NCBI GenBank assembly: GCA_036939755.1
Contig: JALLAZ010000351.1
Location: forward strand, 1-16,683
DNA: 16,683 nucleotides
Source: Stephanodiscus triporus
Taxonomy: Eukaryota; Bacillariophyta; Thalassiosirophyceae; Thalassiosirales; Thalassiosiraceae
Direction of reading: 5' to 3'
In this document: positions 7,488 through 16,683 of the stretch, piece after piece
Layout: each line of letters starts with the position of its first letter
How positions within the stretch are numbered: position 1 is the first letter of the stretch
Program-made: the position numbers and the translations under genes
Notes under the pieces: generated by a model
Databases searched by the model: none
Told to the model about the DNA's origin: nothing
What the model saw: the letters and a program-made list of their open reading frames with translations, nothing else

Positions 7488-10318
7488 TTACATGAAAAAA
7501 TTGTGCTTCTCTTTGTAGTGCCTGACGACCATGTAAAAAATTGCTAGGACCGCCATCAACGATCCGACGATCAGCATGACCACCGACTTGCTCGTCTCGT
7601 TGGTAGTAACGGCCGCGAAGTCGTACTCGGGGGGGAGCGACATCGGCGTGCGGTAGCATCCCGCGGTATCGTCGTCCGCGGAGTCGCATGTGCACGTACC
7701 CAACGAGGCCGTGGACGCCTCTGGCACCTCCGCCAAATGATCGTAGGCGGCCGTCGCATATACGCAAGTTCCCCTGCCGGAACAATTCGACGGACAGAAG
7801 AGGTTCGGGCATATCAACGCCGCCTTCGGGCACTTGATCCTGATGATCGTGCCGTCGTCTCCGTACATGATCTCGTGCACCTGCCCGTCGAACTGGCACA
7901 TGCGGTACTGTCCCCCGGCCATGATCGCTACCATCCCGAGCTCGGTGTTGCATACCGTCTCGAGACAGAGGCTGTAATCGCGAGAGCCGTCCGTCTCGAC
8001 GCAGCGCGAGTTCGGTCCGTAGGTCTCCCCGATGCTCTCCATCTCGCCGTTGAGGGAGTAACTGCCGTCGTACTCGAGGCAGCTCTGGCCGTTGAGGTGC
8101 GGCACAGGACAATAGTCGGCGAGGGTCAGCACGAGCGGTCGGAGTTCCGGTCGTCCCTCGAAGTACTGGAACGAGGGCGGGGGGGGTTCGAGCATCGTCG
8201 CCAGATTCCCGATGGCGACCATCTCGTTCGTGTTCACCAGGTCGCAGTACGTCTTCTGCGTGTGCGACGGGTCGCAAGTCTGCGGTCCGGACGATTCCGC
8301 GTCGATCGAACCCCCGGACGTTAGGGCTGTGGGGACGTTGCAGAAGTTCTCGGAGAACTCGTACGGGACCTCGCCCGTGTACGGATCGACGCAGTTCCCT
8401 TCGACGAAGCCGCATCCCGCGCCGTGCCCGAAGACGCTAATCTGGACGTACTCGCTCTCGTAGTTCGCGCGATACCAGCCCGAATCCTCGAGGAACGCGA
8501 GCGTGAGCGGACTCAGAACGTTCACGCTCTGGCTGAACACGGGGGTCATGATCTCCGTGTAAAACAGCATCTCGTCCCAATGACTACCGAAGCAGTCGGG
8601 CGTGCCCTGCTGATTCTCGAGCCTCGCCCCTTTCATCGTGGGACAGTTGAATTGATTCTGAACGACCCGCCGTACCGTCGGCGTGACGAGCTCGAAGTAC
8701 CGATTACCGGTGATCGCGTGTCGTCCCTCCTGCAACACGAGCGGACTCGGCATGCCGACGTACTGCCTCTCCTCGCCGTTTATGCATGTCACGGTCGAAA
8801 CCTCGAACGGGCGCCTCGTCAAGGGGACGCCCGTTACGGGATGACGGAAGTACTGGAGGGAATCGGATGAGATGCCGAGGACGTGACCGATCTCTTGTTT
8901 TTTGTCGCGAGTGAGAGAGAAAAATCGCAATATCGGGGGGAGGGTGCATGAAAAAGCGACGTGACGGATTAGAAAGGAGAAAAAAAAACGAGATCCGATG
9001 AACGTTTGTTTTTTCCCCGTCGGCCGTGTCGCATTCGTCGTGTCGCAATCGACCCCCCCTCTCGCGGAACAAACGATTAAAACACGAAATATTTCACGAC
9101 TCACCGTGCACCGCCACGCCCACCGAGTACTGTATCATCTCCCTATTCCCGCCGGCACCGTCGCCCCCGCCTCCGCCCGAAGACGAAGACGACGAAGACG
9201 ACGAAGACGAAGAAGACGTCAATCCCTTCCATCCGTCCCACGTCTCCGTGGGCCTCATGTCCGTGCCGACCATGTCGTCGACGACCAACCCCTTCCCCTC
9301 GTTCGCCCTCTTGCATATCTCGTCCTCCACGTCCAGGGCGTCGACGTTCCCCGTGCCCCCGCTCGACGTCATCCACTCGAGGCAGAAGTCTATCGATCCC
9401 GTGATCGGACGGTCGTACTGATCCCGCTGGCACGACAGCGCCGACGCGAGGGTGCCGCCGATGCCGGAGGAGTCGTCGTCATCGTCGTTCTCGTCGTCGT
9501 CGTCGTTTCCGCAATGTCGGTTGACGGTGGCGTACACCAGCAGGTCGGCGCCGCCGGCGATGCCTGCCGTCGTCTCGTCGGGACAGTATTTCATCCTCAC
9601 CGGATCGTCGTCGTACCCTCCTCCCCCTCCTCCTCTCCCTCCTCCCCCTCCCTCCCCCGGGATGAAGTTCGGTATGAGCTTGTCGTCGTTGCCGCCGTTG
9701 TTTCCCACGTATATCCCCAGGGGATATATCCCCCCGTTCACGGGCACGACGCGCAGCACGTCCCCCCAGACCGATGCGGTCATCGGGAGTATCTCGTACA
9801 TGAGCAGGTACAACTTCGTCGCGGCGACTTGGTCGTCCTCGGAGAGCGCGACGTCCATGTTCGACTTCAGGTCGGACACGTCGAACTGCATCCGCAGCGG
9901 ACGGTAGGCATCGTCGTGGGCGGGATCGAGCGTCGTCGTCTTCGCGGAGTAGGAGGAGGAGTAGGAGGAGGAGTAGGAGTAGGAGGAGTCTTCTCCTCCT
10001 CCTCCGGCGGGGTTGGGGACGACGTCGTCGACGTCCGGATCCTCTCCCCCCCCCCCCTCCTGATCTCGACGGCCGTCACGACGACTATGACCATTGCCAT
10101 CACTATTACGACGACCATCGCCGCCGCCGCCGCCGTAGTAGTAGTCGTCGTCGTACAGGTGACGATGATTATCGAAGGGATGCGTCCCGAAGGCGCCGTA
10201 GTCGACGTCCGGATACGACGACGGCCGAGGCGGGGCCGACGGCAGGGATATTCGTCGACGTCGATGCCGACGATGTCGCGACTTCGCGGTCGTGGTCGCG
10301 GTCGCCGACGACGACGAC

Positions 10319-10349
<31 letters not shown>

Positions 10350-10389
10350 GGGAAGAGACCGAAAGAAGAGGCGACAATAATCGGATCAT
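7488..10389 (-). CDS. leishmanolysin-like (M8) membrane-anchored metallopeptidase
   Basis: Two exons, 10389-9105 and 8893-7488, give 896 residues. The 211-base intron (9104-8894) starts GTGAGT, ends AAG and is phase 1. It joins V-A-V-H to E-I-G-H-V-L-G, creating the M8 signature H428-E429-x-x-H432. The third zinc ligand is H533 in G-S-H-W-D-E, and M544 follows 11 residues later, the same spacing as the H334/M345 Met-turn of Leishmania gp63. N-terminal features are a hydrophobic signal peptide (1 to about 25), then basic, Gly- and Ser-rich linkers. After the catalytic domain come a Cys-rich EGF-like stretch (790-841) and a single transmembrane helix (865-885) with a short basic tail. I infer a cell-surface protease with its catalytic domain outside. 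I chose the ATG at 10389 because the signal peptide begins there. An in-frame ATG at 10629 would add 80 residues across a TTTC microsatellite and bury that peptide. Confidence 0.93.
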
Positions 10390-11008
10390 TGTTTTTTCTT
10401 TCTTTCTTTCTTTCTTTCTTTCGGGGGGGGGGGGAGAGGCGAAGGGGGCGATGACGACCTTCGTCGGCGACGGGGGAGATGGAGAGACGATGTCGTATTG
10501 TATTATCGTCGTGGGGTTTGTTCTGTGGAATGAAAAGCTCTTCCTCATCCCCATCCATGCCACGACGAGGAGGAGGGTCGTGTCGTGTGTGTGTGTATGT
10601 GTCCCTCTGCTTCTTTGTGTCGTCGTCATTAGTACAGCATCCTACTTACGTAGGAATTAAATATTCGAAACGACTCATTGCACTCGAACGGATACTCCTA
10701 TATAAGTATGTGCGCTTTCTCGTAAATTTGAATCGATCGGAAGGTGAGATATCCGTCCGACTCTTTTCTCTTTTCTTCTCGGGAGAGGTGCCGCGCGTCG
10801 TCCCCACGGGACTGATGTTAGGTAGGAACCAGTAAATATTTACCCGCCAAAAAAACAGAGCCAAAAAGTATGTAGAGTATCTAGGAGTAGTAGTTAGTTA
10901 TAACGACAAAAAAAATGCCAACAACATCGTCGGTCGGTCGTGTGGATGGATGCCGTCATCCATACATAAACAAAAGTGCCAAAAGCCCCATTCCCGATCC
11001 TCGATACA
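10390..11008. promoter_or_regulatory. shared upstream region of divergent peptidase and LRR genes
   Basis: The minus-strand peptidase (start 10389) and the plus-strand LRR gene (start 11009) diverge from this roughly 620-base region, so both promoters should lie in it. A TATATAAG at 10699-10706 reads as a TATA box on the plus strand, about 300 bases before the LRR start, which would imply a 5' UTR of some 270 bases. ORFs crossing the region on both strands show no domain. Coordinated expression of the pair is a guess from layout only. Confidence 0.4.
10394..10434. repeat. TTTC microsatellite followed by a 12-G run
   Basis: About seven TTTC units (10394-10422) run directly into 12 G (10423-10434), a few bases upstream of the chosen peptidase start codon. 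In the sense direction this gives a C run then GAAA repeats, so it probably lies in the 5' UTR. Length changes here would shift the frame of any longer N-terminus, which argues against the 10629 start. Confidence 0.85.
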
Positions 11009-12547
11009 ATGCCGCCCGTCGAAAGAACGAAAATGATGGGTCCCGACGACAAGCGCCACGCGACGACGTCGAAGAAGTCCACGCCTTCTTCTTCGTCCTC
11101 CTCCTCCTCCTCGCGTCGACGACGGGCGAAGACGACGAAGGACAACGACAGCCACGACGACGAACAACGGGGGGATCGCGAACACGAACACGAACGAGAC
11201 GACGGATATTCCTCGTCGCTCGCCTTCCGCTCGTGCGTCAAGTCCAAGTCCAAGTCCAAGTCGTCGTACCCCGCAACCGCCGCGTCCGCCGGTCAACGTC
11301 GTCATCGAACAACGACTGGACGAATCGTCGAGGAGGACTACTACAGTAGTCGTCGTGGTAGTGATCATCATCGCGGCGGCGACGACGATAGGATGAGGGC
11401 TAATAGCAGCGGGGAGGGGAAGAAGAAGAATTCGCCGTCTAAGGCGAACTACGTGTCCGCCAGCGAGGACGACGGATCGTTTTCCTCCTCCTCCTCCTCC
11501 TCCTCCTCCTCCTCCATCGTCGGCGACGACGACGACGAGAGCGAGAGCGAGAGCGAGGATGGGACGGAGTCGGAGGACCTGAAATACACCCTGTCACGAC
11601 TCGAGAATAACGACCCAAATCTCGTCATGCTCGACGTCCGGTGCAAGTCGATCAACGAGGAACAGGCGACGTTCATCGCACTTCACCTGTCCGACGGCGC
11701 GTGTCAAATTCGCAAACTCCGATTGCGATGCGGCGGCGATCCCGATCACCTCCTGATACTGCACGAATTGACGAACGCGCTGAATCACAACTCGTCGATC
11801 GAGTCGCTGGAAATACGAGGGGCGGTGATAAGCCGCGTCACGTCGACGTGGTTGCAAATGGCATTCGCGAACAAGGCGAGGAATCTGACACGCGTCGAGA
11901 TGACGCGATGCAAATTCGTTCGTAGCGGACTGTCCACGATGATGATCGCGTTGCAGCACAACGACGAGCTGCGCGAGCTGTCCTTCCGTTCGTGCGACAT
12001 GGACGAGCGAGACGTCGACGTCATGTCGTCGTCATTACCGCTGATGGACCTCCGGTCGCTCTCGTTGATCGACGCGAACGTCGGGAACAACGACGCGTGG
12101 TCGTACCTGTTCCACAACGTCGGCGGATCGTCGGGGTTGACGTCGCTCGACCTGTCGAGGAACGTCCTGGACGTCGACGCGATCGGTCGTCTCGGAATGG
12201 CATTGATGGCCCAGAAGACGATATCGTCGTTGACGCTCGACAACGGCACGACGTTGAAGTTGGCCGCGTGCCTGCGCGAACGCGCGGGACTTAGGAGCCT
12301 CGACGTGTCGCGGAACGTCGATATGACAGACAAGGTCGGTGTCCACCTCGTCGAACTCGCGAGGGTCAACACGTCGATCGTCGTCCTGAGGACGGACGGT
12401 TGCGGACTTAGGACGAAAACGATCGACGCCATCGTCGGCCGGCTGCGCTACAACGACTCGTTCCTGAGGAATTTCTTCTCGGAGACGACGAGTCGCGGGA
12501 TATTCGATTTCGTGGACGGCGTCAAGGAGAGGACGTGCCAGTGCTGA
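11009..12547 (+). CDS. leucine-rich-repeat (RNI-like) protein with disordered N-terminus
   Basis: This intronless gene encodes 512 residues from the ATG at 11009. The same frame extends upstream to 10976 without another ATG. Residues 1 to about 190 are predicted disordered: Ser runs, K-S repeats, basic patches, then 12 Ser followed by an acidic D-D-D-D-E-S-E-S-E-S-E stretch. Residues from about 195 to 490 carry irregular leucine-rich repeats of roughly 25-30 residues, for example L-E-N-N-D-P-N-L-V-M-L-D-V, S-S-I-E-S-L-E-I, D-E-L-R-E-L-S-F, L-R-S-L-S-L, L-T-S-L-D-L-S-R-N and L-R-S-L-D-V-S-R-N. This is the ribonuclease-inhibitor style common in diatom LRR proteins, which act as protein-binding scaffolds. 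There is no signal peptide or transmembrane segment, so it is probably intracellular. No kinase, F-box or other effector domain is visible and the partner is unknown. It lies between two M8 peptidase genes. Confidence 0.88.
   Translation: MPPVERTKMMGPDDKRHATTSKKSTPSSSSSSSSSRRRRAKTTKDNDSHDDEQRGDREHEHERDDGYSSSLAFRSCVKSKSKSKSSYPATAASAGQRRHRTTTGRIVEEDYYSSRRGSDHHRGGDDDRMRANSSGEGKKKNSPSKANYVSASEDDGSFSSSSSSSSSSSIVGDDDDESESESEDGTESEDLKYTLSRLENNDPNLVMLDVRCKSINEEQATFIALHLSDGACQIRKLRLRCGGDPDHLLILHELTNALNHNSSIESLEIRGAVISRVTSTWLQMAFANKARNLTRVEMTRCKFVRSGLSTMMIALQHNDELRELSFRSCDMDERDVDVMSSSLPLMDLRSLSLIDANVGNNDAWSYLFHNVGGSSGLTSLDLSRNVLDVDAIGRLGMALMAQKTISSLTLDNGTTLKLAACLRERAGLRSLDVSRNVDMTDKVGVHLVELARVNTSIVVLRTDGCGLRTKTIDAIVGRLRYNDSFLRNFFSETTSRGIFDFVDGVKERTCQC
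11484..11515. repeat. TCC trinucleotide repeat coding for poly-Ser
   Basis: This tandem TCC run encodes the 12-Ser tract just before the acidic segment of the LRR protein. It is a likely length-variable site, similar in kind to the triplet repeats of the 1009-2903 gene. Confidence 0.8.
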
Positions 12548-12873
12548 GATGGGATGTGGCGGGTTTCATGATGGAGAGAGGGGGGGGGGGGGGGGGGGGG
12601 GAGGGAGGATGGGTTTATCGAAACAAAGCACTAATTCAAACGAGAATTAACTCGGAAAAAAATTATTCTATATTCGTTAGTCCCTTATGCCCGACCTCCT
12701 GGGCGGATGGCAAATTTGCTTCATTGTTGAGGTGCAGTGGCACACTTTATAAGTTTTTTGCTCGTTGCGATATAATTGTTGAGATCTAACATGATGTTAT
12801 TTAAGTCGCACCACCTCAGCGATTGTGGGATCAGTCATAATTCATTCGGAGACCCTTTCTACAGCCTTGTGTT
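12548..12873. other. 3' intergenic region between convergent genes
   Basis: The LRR gene (plus) and the secreted protease gene (minus) end towards each other here, so both 3' UTRs lie in this stretch. It holds a run of 22 G at 12580-12601 and is AT-rich after that. I see no gene. Confidence 0.6.
12580..12601. repeat. 22-base G homopolymer
   Basis: An uninterrupted G run about 30 bases after the LRR stop codon, probably in its 3' UTR. Tracts of this length are prone to sequencing error and slippage, and a G-quadruplex in the transcript is possible. Confidence 0.9.
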
Positions 12874-15800
12874 TCATTCATCATCTTTTGTAACAAGCAC
12901 ATCGAAAATGATGCCGTCCTCAATAACGAGGACGGAAACCATTTTATCACCCACATACTCGAGTCCAGTTTCATCTTGTTCTAGGAGAAAAGCTACCTCA
13001 TCAGAGAGCTTGTTTTCACGTAGGATTTTCTTTCCATACGCAACTGCGGCATCCCTCCCGGCATCAGACAAAGTAGGGGTGATTAGGGTACCTAATTGGG
13101 CAGAGTTCTCGCAGCATGTAATGTTTGGCTTGAAAGCATCCGCTGCGTCATAATTGACCTCGTAGCCAATATCTTCCAAGCTGGCAATGGTAAGAATTGA
13201 CATTGCAGTATCATTCTCACCCCAACCAGTCATTAGTTCATCAAGAAGGCATAGTTCATCCCAGTGTACGAAGGCAGTTCCGTCTCCTTTTTCACCGTGC
13301 TTCTCAACCGGCGGAGTACCAACACAACCCCAGTTCTTTCTCCAAACATCTGTCGCCCTTTTGTCTGCGCGGTAATTATTGTCGTCATCGAAAACACCGT
13401 TAGTCTCCCAAAGAGTGCCTATGCCAATAACATGGCCCATTTCGTGAAGGAATGTTGAATAGATTGCCTTGTAGGAGTTATATGCATTCGTATTCATGCT
13501 GTTGATCGAGATCAAGATATCCAATGTCAGATGTCAAAGATATTCTGATGATTACAACAGATATGTTGTAGATGTGGAGAGCAAACATACAGCACATTAT
13601 TTAACACTCACAGTAATTTCCCGGTCACAGGTCTTAAATTTCCTGTCAATTCATTAGGTTTTGCCCACATGATGATTCCTTGGCCAAGTATGTTTGGGTT
13701 GTTAATTTTGACTTCTCGAACACAGATGTGCAAATCATCCACCACAGATGGTAGATCATTCTTGCAGTCATCACTTAGATCGCCATTAATCAAGCTCTGC
13801 GAAGCAGACGGGACAGGCGGGAGATCACTGACAATCACCTCCATCCATTTAGCCCGGGCTTGCAAGAACGCAGATTTGATGTCTAGGGCTAAAGTTGGGT
13901 TTGAGGACAACTCAATTGAGAAATCAATGTTAAACCCGTTTGGATCGTTGTTTCCAAAATCACAGTTTTGTAAGCAGGAATAGTCACTAGGACATTCACT
14001 TTCAGACAATATAAACCCGTCCACGCAGGGGGCAGAAAAGCCACAGGCATGGATATGATGATACAAGTCACGTATCAAATTTTTGTAGTCATAATCACCC
14101 AAAAGGATGGATAATAACTTCACGGGCAAATCAACGCCTATAAGAAAATCTTTCAGTTGCCAATGGAGTATAGCATTTGCGATGCTACTAACTGTCGATT
14201 TTCTATGGTCAAAAATCAAGCCAACATCTCCAAGGTATGATTCAACATCATTGGTGAACGCAATCTTGCAATAAGCCTCAAGGAAACCATTCCTGAGACA
14301 TTCATAGTCTCCTCCTCTATTGCGGATCGCTTGGGTGGCAAGGTCAAAGTATTGTCCCACATGACGAGGTATCATGGGAGCAATTATTGAGTTGAAGAAG
14401 TACAATATGTTTTCTTCATTGGCTTCCATCTCAATTATTTGTTGTTTCACTCTCCATGACCCTTTGACATGCGAGTCATTGCAAGACCAAAGTTTACACC
14501 ACCAAGGAAATTTAACAATGTGGTCACAACAAGCTTGATCGCCCTCAACTGCCTTCAACAATTGCGGAGCATATTGCGCACATGATTTGCATGAAGTGTC
14601 ACCTTCTGGAATCGTGACTTTGAAATCTTTAGAGTACTGATCTACTTCAGTTAAAGTTCCACGTTCATGCCAAAGAACTGACGTACGATAATATGCTTCA
14701 AGAACAAAGTTAACTGGAAGTACCTCAGAATCAGAAGCATACAGGTGAGCTCTCGCCGTGAAAGTTTGGCCAGGTTTAGTTGAATTACTGATGTAGTGTT
14801 CAGGACCAAATCCATCTTGATTATCGAAATCTAACACGCCATATTCTCCCTTATCATTGGCAAAGTAAACTTCATTTCCTGAGGGCTCAATGACATGCAG
14901 ATCTACGTCGTTGGCCTGGTCCCAAGTCAATTTGTACGTCAGAGTTGAATTAGCCTTGCAGACCGAGATCTTGTTGATGCTCCAAAAAAGTGCCGTCCCT
15001 GTTCTGGCAAGTCTCCGTTCTGGAGGTTCCTCAGCAGAGTTCGAGGTAACTTGAGGATTTAAATTGGTTGAAGGAGGCACGGGTACAAAAACAATAATGA
15101 AAGGAGATCGACCAGGGATAATGTCAGTCAAAGTGATGTTAAAATCGCCCACTTGTGAGACAGTGGATTCTGCAAGTAACCCTCTTTGAGAGTAGACCCT
15201 GGCTCGGATTCCTTGGGTAATGTTCCCAGCAATTGGTTCAAATCTTCCTCCTAATTTGATGACTGAATTTGTAGCTTCGAAGTTCAATGGCAGCTCTTGT
15301 TGGATCGGGCTCTGATAAAAAGTGACCAGGCCGCGAACGAAACCTGTCGGCGAATCTGTAGCGATTTCATCAAACACACTTCCATGAAATAAATCCAGGG
15401 TGTGCTGCCTCGCATCAGGAGGGATAAGTTCTTCCACGATAGGATTTAGACATCGGAAGTCAGCACCTGTCGTTTTGAAACACATCGTCCCGGCAACGCA
15501 TCCGTGTGTCCCCGCATCACAGGCATGCGTACAATTCCTATCAATGAGAATATAGCCTTCCTCACATGAGATTGGGGTGGGAGTAATGATGGTGGGCTTT
15601 GATGTGGTGGGCTTTGATGTGGTGGGCTTTGATGTGGTGGGCTTTGACGTGGTGGGCTTTGACGTGGTGGGCTTTGACGTGGTGGGCTTTGATGTGGTGG
15701 GCTTTGACGTGGTAGGCTTTGACGTGGTGGGCTTAATAGTCTTCTTCTTCGGCTTTGCAGTGGTGGACTTGTTGGTCTTCTTTTTCGGTGCATTTTCCTT

Positions 15801-16111
15801 GCTCGCTTTAGGACGCGTCGCGGCAAGGGCCGCCTGCGACGGATCAATTACGACGCCGTCACTCGTCCCGGAGGTATCATCGCCAAACAAACTGTCGCGG
15901 CGGACGTTGTCGGCAGTGCCCGCCAAGACCTTCACAAGATATCAATGGTGACGGAAAATAATGGGTGAGTGTTTTGGTCCTGACGATGAAAACGTTCGAC
16001 CTAAGAACTTACAACGGCCCCTCCACGAAGTTCATACGCATAGACGCTGGAAGAATTGCCGGCCAAGGACAAGGACAAGGACAAGGCAACGATGTTACTG
16101 ATAGCTTTCAT
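12874..16111 (-). CDS. secreted multidomain M8-type metalloprotease (DUF2135-like + HEMGH)
   Basis: Three exons (16111-16013, 15929-13612, 13498-12874) give 1013 residues. Intron 1 (83 bases) begins GTAAGT, ends AAG, phase 0. Intron 2 (113 bases) begins GTGAGT, ends CAG, phase 2. Exon 1 supplies the only plausible start and a signal peptide with a Leu/Ser core, probably cut after V-Y-A (25). Next come a Lys/Thr/Pro-rich stalk with nine K-P-T-T-S repeats (99-146), likely O-glycosylated, and a Cys patch (155-193). A YfaP/DUF2135-like domain with D-V-D-L-H-V-I-E-P-S-G follows (about 362-475), then further Cys-rich sequence. The C-terminal peptidase domain has H824-E-M-G-H828-V-I-G, H884-W-D and M895, 11 residues after H884 as in gp63. 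All three zinc ligands are present, so activity is likely. Extracellular proteolysis is the inferred role; the substrate is unknown. No transmembrane helix is seen. The gene is AT-richer than its neighbours. Confidence 0.9.
15591..15734. repeat. 15-bp minisatellite coding for K-P-T-T-S repeats
   Basis: Nine and a half tandem copies of a 15-base unit (plus strand GGTGGGCTTTGATGT with GAC/GAT variants) encode the K-P-T-T-S stalk of the secreted protease. Units differ by synonymous-type changes at one position and one GGT/GGG-like change, so the array is old enough to have diverged slightly. Copy number probably varies between alleles. Confidence 0.95.
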
Positions 16112-16683
16112 TGTAGGGTATGTTTATCTGCGGTCGGTCGACTTTCAGATTTATGAAGTACTCCGGGTCGATTTTTTGTGACAAGGTATGCTGCTCGGTT
16201 CTTGTTCGTTCTGCTGGGCTTCGGGTCAATCATCATCAGGCTTCGGTTCCAATCAAACTACTCCAGTACTTACATAGTTTACCGGTACTCGGGCTTCGGT
16301 TCTCGTTGGGTAGAGAATGATGTTTGATCTCATGCGTATGCCTTTGGGCTTCGGGTTGACCTCCTCGGGGTCACGTAGTACTATCTCTTTTTTCCGGGCG
16401 TCCGTCGTCGTACCCCACAACCGCCTGTTGGTGTACCTGCGAAAAACCCACCAGCGCGCCCACCAACCCACATGTGTATCACGAATAGACGCAGTCACGT
16501 GTGGGTATGAAATAGAATCAAATGCGGCCCAAGGTTCTGGAGACGTCCAGACCGAGAAAAATAAGGGCAGAAATGGCCCGAAGAATGGCTCTCAGCCATC
16601 CAATGTAAAAGGGCAAGGGTTACAAGTGACCTGGAAGAAATAAGAATATAGCTCATAATTCTATTAATATCTCGGAAACCAAT
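16112..16683. promoter_or_regulatory. upstream region of the secreted protease, with repeated GGCTTCGG motif
   Basis: This is the 5' flank of the minus-strand protease gene. Four copies of GGCTTCGG occur at 16216-16226, 16239-16248, 16291-16301 and 16346-16357, all in the same orientation (CCGAAGCC in the gene's sense). They lie about 105-245 bases upstream of the start codon. A short imperfect inverted repeat (ACCCACATGTG around 16466-16478 with CACGTGTGGGT around 16497-16507) lies further out. ORFs crossing the region on both strands have no recognisable domain. A regulatory role for the motif is inference. Confidence 0.35.

Noticed and set aside
8998..10380. 460-codon plus-strand ORF antisense to exon 1 of the leishmanolysin-like gene
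   Set aside because: It is Arg- and Val-homopolymer rich, has no domain, and is explained by GAC/TCG triplet repeats in the true minus-strand gene, which has a signal peptide, a splice site and a catalytic motif.
12874..12885. C-terminal K-D-D-E as an ER-retention signal
   Set aside because: It does not match K/H-D-E-L or a dilysine signal.
13499..13611. Frameshift breaking the secreted protease into two genes
   Set aside because: A GTGAGT donor and CAG acceptor with matching phase restore the frame and join the expected P-V-T-G segment to the sequence leading to HEMGH, so an intron explains the break.
15591..15734. CRISPR-like tandem repeat
   Set aside because: The 15-base units abut without spacers and encode an in-frame K-P-T-T-S repeat. 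It is a coding minisatellite in a eukaryotic gene.

Overview
The window looks like nuclear DNA of a centric diatom (Thalassiosira/Skeletonema-like). I infer this from short GT-AG introns, genes on both strands, long Ser/Asn/Asp/Glu/Gly homopolymers coded by TCG/GAC/GAG-type repeats, an expanded-family zinc-binding protein, and degenerate arrays of the WRKY19-like zinc-finger repeat (C-x4-C-x9-C-x2-H) that is very common in these genomes. There is no operon structure and no prokaryotic signal. The assignment rests on gene style, not on a database match.

Layout. 1-1008: mostly unassigned, with one isolated zinc-finger fragment on the minus strand (511-664). 1009-2903 (-): two-exon RanBP2-finger protein ending in a C-x2-C...H-x3-C module. 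2904-3983: non-coding, with a perfect 21-bp inverted repeat (3452-3472 / 3720-3740). 3984-4688 (+): intronless MOB/phocein-family protein lacking all four usual zinc ligands. 4689-5346: unassigned. 5347-5970 and 6656-6960 (+): two decayed zinc-finger repeat arrays, with a possible relic ORF between them. 7488-10389 (-): two-exon membrane-anchored leishmanolysin-like (M8) metallopeptidase whose HExxH motif exists only after splicing. 11009-12547 (+): intronless leucine-rich-repeat protein with a long disordered acidic/serine-rich N-terminus, divergent from the peptidase. 12874-16111 (-): three-exon secreted metalloprotease with signal peptide, Lys-Pro-Thr-Thr-Ser repeats, a Cys-rich patch, a YfaP/DUF2135-like domain and a second M8-type HEMGH catalytic domain. 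16112-16683: its upstream region, with four copies of a GGCTTCGG motif.

Five genes are supported. Three need splicing, and all of their introns were reconstructed from frame, GT/AG borders and motif continuity. The two M8 peptidases flank the LRR gene. By eye they differ strongly in base and codon use: the first is GC-rich and CpG-rich, the second AT-richer. They are therefore probably not recent tandem duplicates. I see no evidence that the five genes form one pathway. The clearest shared theme is extracellular proteolysis by the two M8 enzymes. The most unusual items are the zinc-ligand-less MOB protein, the multi-domain secreted protease, and the zinc motifs split exactly by introns in two genes.
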